Source of the DNA: a virus
Strand: one strand, 5' to 3'
DNA: 22,429 nt
Virus record (IMG/VR): IMGVR_UViG_3300027800_000326
Span: 1-22,429 of that record
Part shown: positions 1-6,971 of the stretch, in pieces
Numbering within the stretch: position 1 is the stretch's first letter
How the letters are laid out: each line of letters begins with the position of its first letter
The notes under the pieces: model-generated
What the model was told of the DNA's origin: nothing
The model's input: only the letters and a program-made list of their open reading frames with translations
Database searches by the model: none
Program-made: the position numbers and the translations under genes

Positions 1-33
1 TTTTTTGTCAATGTTTTTTTGCCTTAAAATAAT

Positions 34-61
34 TTGACACTATGAATGAACGTGTTAAAAA
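34..61 (+). promoter_or_regulatory. Putative sigma70-type promoter for the SWIM gene
   Basis: TTGACA at 34-39 is a perfect -35 box. TAAAAA at 56-61, after a 16-base spacer, is a weak -10. The gene starting at 103 follows with its own AAGGAG site. The extended string TTTGACACTAT (33-43) recurs at 1943-1953, so part of it may be a protein-binding site rather than only a -35 box. Confidence 0.4.
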
Positions 62-102
62 TAGTTTTATAATTTACAATCCTAAAACAAGGAGCATTTC
101 CG

Positions 103-444
103 ATGCAAATTTTTGTTAAAAGCAGCAACAAAGAGAATTCATATAGTATAACTGTTTCATCAACCGAGAGCGGTCTGGTGATGACCTGCTCCTGTCCTGC
201 CGGAGAATTAGGCCAGTTTTGCAAGCATAAGGCTGCTGTAGTCTCCAAACACTCCGCAATTCTTTATGACAATAACCAGATTGATACTTTTAATAAAATA
301 TCCAGTCTTCTTGATAAAACAAAACTCCCTGCACTGCTCATGCAGATTAAAGATTCGGAAAAAGAACTGGAGGCCATGAAAAAGAACATTAGAAACATGA
401 AAGTACAAATTGCCAGATTAATGAGAGACGGAGCTGACCAATGA
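103..444 (+). CDS. Small SWIM-type zinc-finger protein with helical C-terminus
   Basis: 113 residues. Residues 29-42 contain C-x-C-x8-C-x-H (C29, C31, C40, H42), the SWIM zinc-finger signature, which in known families binds DNA or protein. Residues about 66-110 are charged and heptad-like, suggesting a coiled coil. The start is supported by AAGGAG eight bases upstream of the ATG. The stop overlaps the next gene's start (ATGA at 441-444), so the two are probably translationally coupled and their products may work together. SWIM domains usually sit inside larger proteins such as SWI2/SNF2 ATPases or MuDR-like transposases; a stand-alone short version is less common. The zinc motif is seen directly; the DNA-binding role is inferred. 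Confidence 0.75.
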   Translation: MQIFVKSSNKENSYSITVSSTESGLVMTCSCPAGELGQFCKHKAAVVSKHSAILYDNNQIDTFNKISSLLDKTKLPALLMQIKDSEKELEAMKKNIRNMKVQIARLMRDGADQ

Positions 445-974
445 AAATTCATCCACATAAAATTGAACGTGACTATAATCTAATTGCAGAGTTCGTTGAC
501 GGTTTCGCCTCTGGCTGGAAAATGGCAGTCCCAGAAGCTTTCAAAGAGGCTCTTGATATAAAGTTAGCTGAGAGAGTAATCAAAGAGAAAACAAATGGAG
601 TCACAAAAAAGAGAACAACATTAGTATGGACTCAAGGGCTTCTGTATGATTTTCATGTAGGTGACACCATCTATGATACGAAACTTGGATATGAGAGATG
701 GAGTGAAGCTCTGAAGCATATTAAATTCTATGTTCAGGTTCAATCTGCACGGCCATCTATATTCGTTCAAGCTGAGAAAGAAGATGGCAAAATAGTCAAA
801 AAACAATATGTAGATCATGGGCTCGTACAATTCAGGGTTTATCGGCCAAACGAAGATAAAAGCTCTGTAAGAGAATGTGAAATGCTTGAATGTACTCAAG
901 AGGCGTTTGTCTCACTCCTTCAAACTGGGATAGTCCGCATAAAAGGCAATACAGAGGTTGATTTATTTGCCTGA
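441..974 (+). CDS. Hypothetical protein coupled to the SWIM protein
   Basis: 177 residues, not recognised. The start overlaps the preceding stop by four bases (ATGA), with CGGAG about eight bases before the ATG inside the upstream gene. The protein is soluble, mixed alpha/beta in appearance and rich in charged and aromatic residues, with no signal peptide, membrane segment or nucleotide-binding motif that I can see. Its only functional clue is the tight coupling to the SWIM zinc-finger gene. It may be a partner subunit of a two-gene module, possibly phage- or plasmid-derived, but that is a guess. Confidence 0.7.
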   Translation: MKIHPHKIERDYNLIAEFVDGFASGWKMAVPEAFKEALDIKLAERVIKEKTNGVTKKRTTLVWTQGLLYDFHVGDTIYDTKLGYERWSEALKHIKFYVQVQSARPSIFVQAEKEDGKIVKKQYVDHGLVQFRVYRPNEDKSSVRECEMLECTQEAFVSLLQTGIVRIKGNTEVDLFA

Positions 975-1016
975 TTTTTCATGAAAGATTTCTCTTTGTG
1001 TCAACATTTTTTTCTC

Positions 1017-1045
1017 TTGATATATGGATGCATAGTAAATACAAT
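1017..1045 (+). promoter_or_regulatory. Strong sigma70-type promoter
   Basis: TTGATA at 1017-1022 and TACAAT at 1040-1045 are separated by exactly 17 bases, each one mismatch from consensus. It lies 42 bases upstream of the ATG at 1088 and would drive the 1088/1356 gene pair. Confidence 0.6.
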
Positions 1046-1087
1046 ATTAAATAATGTAGAATTTGAATTTTAACTGGAAAATAACTT

Positions 1088-1363
1088 ATGCAAGAAAAAT
1101 CATTAAGCGAGATAGATAACAAAGTTGTAAAAAAATTACTTGAAGACATTCTTGCACTAATAAAAAAACAGGAAAAAAGAAACAGGACTTTTCATACATT
1201 GCATATGCTTGTATTCAACGAAATTTTAAAAACAAGCCCTGACTTACATTTAGAAATAACGCAAGCTCTTGAAGAACTTGAACTTACAGCAAGCTCATCT
1301 TTATTTGATAAAGAGGCTATTAAAGGGTACATTGAAGCTATGAAGGTTCCTGTCGATGGTTGA
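1088..1363 (+). CDS. Small helical hypothetical protein
   Basis: 91 residues, not recognised. The sequence is almost entirely helix-forming, with a lysine-rich first half (residues 14-35) and an acidic leucine-rich second half around residues 55-70. There are no cysteines, no membrane segment and no catalytic motif. Upstream spacing is poor (TGGAAAA about seven bases from the ATG), but a near-consensus promoter ends at 1045. The stop codon lies inside the start of the next gene (eight-base overlap), so the two are almost certainly co-translated. It could be a cytosolic partner or inhibitor of the membrane protein that follows. Confidence 0.6.
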   Translation: MQEKSLSEIDNKVVKKLLEDILALIKKQEKRNRTFHTLHMLVFNEILKTSPDLHLEITQALEELELTASSSLFDKEAIKGYIEAMKVPVDG

Positions 1364-1808
1364 TTCAAATGTGATTCACTTGTTTCGAGAAGACAAGCAT
1401 GAAATAGATGATATTGAGAAACGAATCCAAGAAATGGGCAAGGTGCCAGATATGTCAGACGACTCAAAATATATTGATCAGAGGTTTGAAAATGTTGATC
1501 TGAAACTGGAAATCCAGGAACAGAAATTTACATCAACATTAGACAGGCTTTGTGATAAAATAGATAACCTTCAGACCACCATCAATGATGTTAAAAATGA
1601 TTTAAATAATGTCAAAAATGAATTCAAAGAAGATGGCAAAAAGACCAGAACATCTGTTTTTATTACCGTTGTTGCTTCATTGTTTACTCTTTTTGTCGGT
1701 TTAGGTGGAATACTTTTCATGATCAACCAGCTACAAAGTTCATGGATACAGGAATATCTCTCTGTTTACTCAAAAGCTTTGGAGGCGTTAATTACTTCTG
1801 TGAAATGA
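1356..1808 (+). CDS. Coiled-coil protein with one C-terminal transmembrane helix
   Basis: 150 residues. Residues about 40-96 form a long coiled coil with repeated D-x-x-N-N-V-K-N pattern. Residues about 99-123 form one clear hydrophobic membrane helix, followed by a 27-residue tail. There is no signal peptide, so the coiled coil is probably cytoplasmic and membrane-anchored. The start has AAGG nine bases upstream and overlaps the preceding gene by eight bases. This bitopic coiled-coil layout resembles small phage or plasmid membrane proteins, including holin-like or exclusion proteins, but also generic DUF1640-like proteins. Function is unknown. Confidence 0.65.
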   Translation: MVDSNVIHLFREDKHEIDDIEKRIQEMGKVPDMSDDSKYIDQRFENVDLKLEIQEQKFTSTLDRLCDKIDNLQTTINDVKNDLNNVKNEFKEDGKKTRTSVFITVVASLFTLFVGLGGILFMINQLQSSWIQEYLSVYSKALEALITSVK

Positions 1809-2075
1809 AAGCAACCAAGTTGCCCCCCTCCTAACGCCTCACACACACTCCCCTCAATACGGTATCTCAGATCGCTTGACGCTAACTCTTTGTTTATCCT
1901 CTGCACTCATTATGTATTTTCTTGCCCAAGAATTGCTGATTGTTTGACACTATATCTTTTACAGGTTCGAAATGGGTAGGGAAAAATGTTGGAGAGTTGA
2001 AAAATATATTTACATATAGTACGTGAAATTGTCAGTATGTTGCGATACTTATTTCTAATATTGTCGTTTTAAAAA

Positions 2076-2097
2076 AAATAATTAAATTTAATTATTT
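2076..2097. promoter_or_regulatory. Perfect 22-bp AT-only palindrome, candidate operator
   Basis: The core ATAATTAAATTTAATTAT at 2078-2095 reads identically on both strands, and the symmetry extends two bases each side. It sits five bases upstream of the -35 box at 2103, a position where a dimeric regulator could act. The whole neighbourhood is A/T-rich, which raises the chance of a fortuitous palindrome. Confidence 0.4.
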
Positions 2098-2102
2098 AAC
2101 TA

Positions 2103-2131
2103 TTGATTAAAATATTAATATGGATTATATT
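2103..2131 (+). promoter_or_regulatory. Sigma70-type promoter for the 89-residue gene
   Basis: TTGATT at 2103-2108 and TATATT at 2126-2131 with a 17-base spacer. The ATG at 2174 lies 42 bases further on with a GGAGGAG site. AT-rich context makes chance matches likelier, but spacing and position fit. Confidence 0.5.
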
Positions 2132-2173
2132 TTTACTGTCTTGTAAAATTAATAATAGAGCAACGGAGGAGAC

Positions 2174-2443
2174 ATGTTACGACGACACAGTGAGCAACTA
2201 TTTCAAAGGCTGGACGAGCTATATGCTAATGGAACTACCTACATAAGCTGGGGAGAATTATATCATTGGTATAACATTAAAAGATTAGCCAAAACTCCTT
2301 GGAGAGACATTAAAGGAGGCTGGGAACAGCTATTGGAGGAGAAGGGGGAACAATACTTAGATCCTAATATAGCTCAACTTGAAAGTGGTGTTGCATTTTT
2401 TTTTAGTAGAGAGCCTAAAACTTTAAGTGACTTAGCCGAATGA
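2174..2443 (+). CDS. Small hypothetical protein (89 residues)
   Basis: Not recognised. GGAGGAG lies four bases before the ATG, an excellent ribosome-binding site, and a plausible promoter plus a 22-bp palindrome lie upstream, so this looks like an independently regulated monocistronic gene. The protein has many aromatic residues (W and Y clusters at residues 23-34 and 43-51) and no membrane segment or cysteine pair. A hairpin followed by a T-run sits just downstream. It lies convergent to the methylase/ATPase/receiver operon, so a functional link to that operon (for example a regulator or small effector) is possible but unproven. Confidence 0.65.
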   Translation: MLRRHSEQLFQRLDELYANGTTYISWGELYHWYNIKRLAKTPWRDIKGGWEQLLEEKGEQYLDPNIAQLESGVAFFFSREPKTLSDLAE

Positions 2444-2481
2444 CAGATGAGCATCACATTTAGAGGATGAGGTGAAAATTG

Positions 2482-2533
2482 GGGACAAGTCTATTTATAT
2501 AGACTAAATATGAATAGACCTGTCCCATTTTTT
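2482..2533. terminator. Inverted repeat acting as probable bidirectional terminator
   Basis: Arms GGGACAAGTCTATT (2482-2495) and AATAGACCTGTCCC (2513-2526) pair over 14 bp with one mismatch around a 17-base loop. On the plus strand an A and six Ts follow; on the minus strand AATTTT follows. It lies between the convergent 89-residue gene and the defence-like operon. The TGGGGACA end also resembles repetitive hairpin elements, so a mobile REP-like origin is an alternative. Confidence 0.55.
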
Positions 2534-2616
2534 ATGGATATATGTGTTTTGTCACCTGAGTGCAGCCACGAGGGGAATATACCTTGTATGGGTTGAGAAT
2601 GATATGAAAAAAGAAG

Positions 2617-4458
2617 CTAAAGATCTTCAGTCACAGAGAAATCATGTTCAAAACCTGCTCTTGAAAGATACAACATAAACTGATGTAATAAATCATCAGA
2701 ATATGGAGATTTTAGACGCTTTGTTCTACTGATCCCAAAGTCAAAACACCTTTTTGATTGAGTATATGGTTTTTGAGAGATTCCTTTTACACAGTTGTAT
2801 AAAGATAATTGAGGCTTTATATTTTTTATTACATCTTTGATATCGTTTGAGATGGATAGTTCCTTATTAATACTATCAAACGCATCATAGCATTTTTCAA
2901 GTTTAAGGAAGCCCTTTTTTGTTTCTTTATAGTGCTTTTTTAATGAGTCTTGTAAAAATTCTTCGCATGGAATTTTATCTAAATCTAAATCTATTTTACT
3001 GCAACCATCTGCGTTAAAAACACATAGGTCCAAATAATTCAGATCTATAGTTACATATGAGGGGAAATATAAAAAATATTCTTGTGTATCATCAAGAAAT
3101 GCTCGGACTTTTAACTTTTTATATGCTTTTTTTAACTCATCATATTCAGATTTTAATTTATCGTATTCAGATTTTAATTTATCATACTCAGATTTTTCGG
3201 TATTATCATCAATAGGAGTATTTTTCTGTAACTCATTTTTTTGTAATGGTACAATCATACCAGCAATTAATTCTGGAGTCCTTTTTCCATTACTCCTTAT
3301 TGAAAGATTACATGGCTGTACCAACAATATATATCTTTTGTCATTGATCTTAAAAATATCACCATTAGCTAATGGATAGTGAAGCTTGTTGATTAATGCA
3401 CTACCATAATAAAGTTCATCTTTACGGATTGATTTTATTTCTTTTTTGTTAAATTGAGTTTTAGCACCTGTCTCAATTTTTTCAAATTCTCTAATATTAC
3501 TAATGTTCGCAGTAAATTTGCTTCTTTGTTTTCCATCAGATATACATTCTTTAAATCTTTTATCTAATAGTATATTCGTAAGCCGGAAAAAGGTATCAAT
3601 CTCCCACACTCCCTCTTTTTCTGAACTTTTTTGGACAATATGATTAAATATTTCTGGTGACATATCTGATAAATATTTACTTGTATTATCAAAAGATTCT
3701 TTAATAATATCAATAGATTTAGTTTTTAAATCTTCAATTGCTGTTACCGTAAGAGCATTACGCATACCCTCAGCAAGCCCGGCCATGCCTTCTTCGGAAT
3801 GTCTTTTTTTGGAAATGGTATAAAAACGTTTAAACTCTATCCCCCGTTCAGAAATCTCTTTTCTTTTTTTATTTTCGTCTTCAATGGAAAAAGTATGTGA
3901 AAAAAGCCCACAGTAAATTTTTTCTGCATGTTCGCCAGTCAAGATATCTTTCGCTAACTCAACGCCATCAAATGTACAGCCCTCAAATTCGATATCAAAC
4001 AAGCAGAGCATTTTTTTATCATCTGTCAATATTTTCAGTAATTCCGCTTTACGCTCTTGCCATTGATTAGGTGTAAATGCAATCTGTTCAATCATCTCTT
4101 TTGGCAGATTCAATGGGAAATTGTAAACAAGTTTAGAATTCTCTATATCGTCAACCTTTCCCTCCTCATTTTTTAATTCTGAAAGATATTTTTTCTTTTT
4201 TTCTTCTGTTAAGCTATCCCACAGTGCTTCAATATATTGGTGAAACGGTGCTGTTGGTAAATTCCATTGAATCTGACTCAGTTGTTTCTGTAATTGTTCA
4301 TTTCTAACAACATAGGCTGCTTTAAGTGCTCCTATAAAATAGCCTTTTTCATGTTCTATATCATTTTTATCATCAATATATACAAGATACTTAATTTTTA
4401 AAAGTGTCATAAATCGAGATATCGCATTTAAAGCTACGCTTGTGGAATCCTCTGGCAT
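2617..4458 (-). CDS. Response-regulator-like protein of the GHKL/methylase cassette
   Basis: 613 residues, third gene of the operon. The N-terminal ~230 residues read as a receiver domain split by an insertion: strand 1 with acidic pair D29-D30; after about 110 inserted residues, candidate phospho-acceptor D155 in LFDIEFEG followed by DGVELAKDIL; a strand near residues 181-190; and the FYTISKK strand supplying the conserved lysine. These match receiver landmarks, inferred by eye. The middle holds a KRYILLVQPCNLSIR segment, then three SEYDxLK heptads forming a short coiled coil, then a 150-residue C-terminal region I cannot place. The obvious partner is the upstream histidine-kinase-like protein. 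The ATG has AGGA-type sites 9-15 bases upstream and lies 21 bases after that gene's stop. The effector activity, if any, must be in the unrecognised C-terminal part. Confidence 0.8.
   Translation of the reverse strand: MPEDSTSVALNAISRFMTLLKIKYLVYIDDKNDIEHEKGYFIGALKAAYVVRNEQLQKQLSQIQWNLPTAPFHQYIEALWDSLTEEKKKKYLSELKNEEGKVDDIENSKLVYNFPLNLPKEMIEQIAFTPNQWQERKAELLKILTDDKKMLCLFDIEFEGCTFDGVELAKDILTGEHAEKIYCGLFSHTFSIEDENKKRKEISERGIEFKRFYTISKKRHSEEGMAGLAEGMRNALTVTAIEDLKTKSIDIIKESFDNTSKYLSDMSPEIFNHIVQKSSEKEGVWEIDTFFRLTNILLDKRFKECISDGKQRSKFTANISNIREFEKIETGAKTQFNKKEIKSIRKDELYYGSALINKLHYPLANGDIFKINDKRYILLVQPCNLSIRSNGKRTPELIAGMIVPLQKNELQKNTPIDDNTEKSEYDKLKSEYDKLKSEYDELKKAYKKLKVRAFLDDTQEYFLYFPSYVTIDLNYLDLCVFNADGCSKIDLDLDKIPCEEFLQDSLKKHYKETKKGFLKLEKCYDAFDSINKELSISNDIKDVIKNIKPQLSLYNCVKGISQKPYTQSKRCFDFGISRTKRLKSPYSDDLLHQFMLYLSRAGFEHDFSVTEDL
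3140..3196 (-). repeat. 21-bp tandem repeat encoding SEYDKLK heptads
   Basis: Two complete near-identical 21-bp units at 3140-3160 and 3161-3181 and most of a third at 3182-3196. They encode three consecutive SEYDKLK/SEYDELK heptads. Unit number could change by slippage without altering the reading frame, changing the coiled-coil length. Confidence 0.85.
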
Positions 4459-4479
4459 TTGAATAATCCTATTCCTTGG

Positions 4480-6966
4480 TCATTTGATAATATTTGAAAA
4501 ATTAATTAAAAATATATATTTGCGATTATGATGATTGTTTTTTGGATCAACTGTTATCATACATCCAATTGAATCAAGAAGTTGCTGAACTATGAATAAT
4601 CCTAAACCTCGCCCTAACTCTCTGGGCTTCATAGTGGCAAATGGCTCAAAAAGAGTATTTTCAATCGAATTAGCAATTCCATATCCATTATCGTAGATAG
4701 AGACCCATGGTTTCTCAATAATTATGGTTATTCGTGATTCTTCACCAGGTGTGTCCTTCTGCTTGTCTAATAACCAATATTCCGAGTTATTTAAAATATT
4801 ATCTATAATTTGGGTAAGTTTACCTTTATTAATGTTAATAGCAAAATTGTCAACGGTTTTAATGTCCAGTTTTATACCTGATTTCTCAAATTTTTTCTCG
4901 TAGTAGTTTTTTTCTTCGGTAAAATAATTTAAAAGATCAATTTCCTGGTTTTTCTCTCTTTTATATTTCAGAGTAGGATCAACATGTTTTTGTAGAGTCC
5001 TTAGCCCTGAGATCGCTGTATTGACATATTCAATCAGGATAAAAGCATCTCTACTTTTAAATGTACCTTTTTGAAGTTTGTTGGAAAAAACAGCTACTCT
5101 ATCACTTAGGCTATCAGCAACATTATTGAATTCATGACTAATAGATTCTGCAAGCAAACCAATTGCGGCTAAAGAAGAAAAATTTTCCAGTTGTTCTTCT
5201 AAAATCTCAATTTTTGGTTTTAAAACATCAATAATCTCTGGTAAAAGCTCTGACGCTTCAATAATTGGTGTCATTTGAATAATAGTATCTTCAATCAATT
5301 TGAGTTCATTAAAGATATTTTTAACTTTTTCTGCAACCTGCCGTTCAATATCTGTTGCAAAAATTGGATCGTCTTCTACCTTCATTAAATAACTGGAAGT
5401 ATCTTGTTTTATTTTTTCAATTGTTTGCTTTGTTTGAGAAAATTGGAATTTTATATTTTTGACAGAATTTGCGGTATTGTTAATGGAATCAAAAGCCTGT
5501 GATACCGTTTTGATTTTGTTGTTTGCGGTTACTATCTTCTCAAGATACTCATTGTACTTTCGTCTTATGCTCTCTAAAAATCCAGAGCACTCATTACGAA
5601 TTAAAAATGACAATTCTAAAAAATTCTTTGAGTATGGAGTTTCAATAAAACCATTTCTATCTGTTTTATCCCTAAGATTCGAATTTACCCCTTCATCAAT
5701 AGCAAAGTAGCCTATTGTATTATGTGGCCTTAAGCCATAATATGAACCCCCAGAAGTTTGAGCTGCTCCCAATTTCATCCAGTCCAAACCAGAACTAAAA
5801 CCATATGGTTGTACAGCAAAGCCATTTCTGTAAATTTTTATTCCTACTTGATTTTTAGCGAACTCTTTAAAATTTGATAGGCTATCGAATGCACTATTTT
5901 TTTCTTCATGGTATGTTTTAGAGCTAAAGTTGAACTCATCTATTTCTCCAAAAAAATTTCCTGGGTTTGCCTTATGATTACCATCATACTCTAATTTAGA
6001 AACCTCTTGATCAAAATCTATTTCCTTTTTAAAACCTAAAAAATAGTTTTGGTTTGGTGTTGCAAAGAATTGGTTCTCATTATTAGATTTATTATAATGT
6101 GACAAAAAAAAATCACTGAATTTCTTTCCTTTGTCACCTGCAATAAACCGAATATATGAATCTAAGCTCTTTTTTGTATTGCCAATTAATTTTTCCGGTT
6201 TTATTTTGCCCTCAACAATCAATTTATTCCCATCAAAATAAAACTTGAACCTACTTATAGCAAGATCCCGTAAGTTTTCATTTTCTTGGCTTAGATCTAT
6301 ATTGTCAGAATTAATCGTTAAATAAACTTGAAAAGGCTTATTCTCTTGGTAGGGGGATATCATCATACTTAGCTGGGCTTTGAACCGCTCTAAATTACTA
6401 CTTTTCCAAACATTGGGTTGTTTTAAATTCAGTAAAACTATTTCCGTGCCATTAGGTTCATTGGTTGTCTGTTCTGATACTTGGACAGGTACTTCACTCA
6501 ACTTTGGACTGCTTTCAAAATCTTTCCAGTTAAAAGAAACTATTACCTTATTTTGGGTTCCTTCTTCGATTGTTTTGATTTCGCAGAATTCTGCCAGTCT
6601 TTGGGTGCTCAGTCTTCCTAACCCTTTTTCTCCTAATGGCGTTCTTCCTTTTGGAGTTTTTGCATTTCGGGACTTCATTTCACGTTTTGATGAATAAGAG
6701 ATCAAAAGCCAAGATTTCACTATGGTCTCTTTGTTCATGCCAAATCCATCATCTTTAATGGTTATAAAACCATTATGATTGGGATATTGAGCTGAGTCGG
6801 CATTATAGCTGCCAGATGTATTAAGTTCTATGCTGACCCATGTTGCATCGGCATCGTAAGAATTCTTAACAAGCTCCATCAAGGCAGTGATCTCATCCGG
6901 GACAAGCTCTTCTCCCAACTGTCTTACAACATGAGGGTCTATGTCGAATCGATGTCTTTCTTCCAT
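4480..6966 (-). CDS. Dual-GHKL protein: MORC/Hsp90-like ATPase plus histidine-kinase module
   Basis: 828 residues. The N-terminal GHKL ATPase has the N-box E31-x3-N35-x2-D38, the D72-x-G74-x-G76 motif and a glycine lid GEKGLGRLS near 113-121, as in Hsp90, MutL and MORC ATPases. A middle region follows, then a coiled coil of about residues 460-600. The C-terminus is a histidine-kinase core: H-box ISHEFNN with H611, N-box DNILNNSEYW, DNGYGI, LFEPFATMK and GRGLGLFI. No membrane segment or signal peptide, so it is cytosolic. It starts five bases after the methylase stop and precedes the receiver-like gene. Family knowledge: MORC-like GHKL ATPases occur in bacterial restriction-modification contexts. 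Inference: it senses DNA or phage cues and may phosphorylate D155 of its neighbour. Confidence 0.88.
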   Translation of the reverse strand: MEERHRFDIDPHVVRQLGEELVPDEITALMELVKNSYDADATWVSIELNTSGSYNADSAQYPNHNGFITIKDDGFGMNKETIVKSWLLISYSSKREMKSRNAKTPKGRTPLGEKGLGRLSTQRLAEFCEIKTIEEGTQNKVIVSFNWKDFESSPKLSEVPVQVSEQTTNEPNGTEIVLLNLKQPNVWKSSNLERFKAQLSMMISPYQENKPFQVYLTINSDNIDLSQENENLRDLAISRFKFYFDGNKLIVEGKIKPEKLIGNTKKSLDSYIRFIAGDKGKKFSDFFLSHYNKSNNENQFFATPNQNYFLGFKKEIDFDQEVSKLEYDGNHKANPGNFFGEIDEFNFSSKTYHEEKNSAFDSLSNFKEFAKNQVGIKIYRNGFAVQPYGFSSGLDWMKLGAAQTSGGSYYGLRPHNTIGYFAIDEGVNSNLRDKTDRNGFIETPYSKNFLELSFLIRNECSGFLESIRRKYNEYLEKIVTANNKIKTVSQAFDSINNTANSVKNIKFQFSQTKQTIEKIKQDTSSYLMKVEDDPIFATDIERQVAEKVKNIFNELKLIEDTIIQMTPIIEASELLPEIIDVLKPKIEILEEQLENFSSLAAIGLLAESISHEFNNVADSLSDRVAVFSNKLQKGTFKSRDAFILIEYVNTAISGLRTLQKHVDPTLKYKREKNQEIDLLNYFTEEKNYYEKKFEKSGIKLDIKTVDNFAININKGKLTQIIDNILNNSEYWLLDKQKDTPGEESRITIIIEKPWVSIYDNGYGIANSIENTLFEPFATMKPRELGRGLGLFIVQQLLDSIGCMITVDPKNNHHNRKYIFLINFSNIIK

Positions 6967-6971
6967 TGAGT

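Larger units (their letters stand above)
1809..2173. other. 365-bp AT-rich intergenic region
   Basis: No gene supported. A short perfect hairpin (GCAAC, three-base loop, GTTGC) at 1811-1823 follows the upstream stop but lacks a T-run. TTTGACACTAT at 1943-1953 repeats the string at 33-43. The last 110 bases are nearly pure A/T and hold a 22-bp palindrome and a promoter, listed separately. Confidence 0.5.

Noticed and set aside
1960-1980. GGTTCGAA resembling a tRNA T-loop
   Set aside because: No matching T-stem, anticodon arm or acceptor pairing around it.
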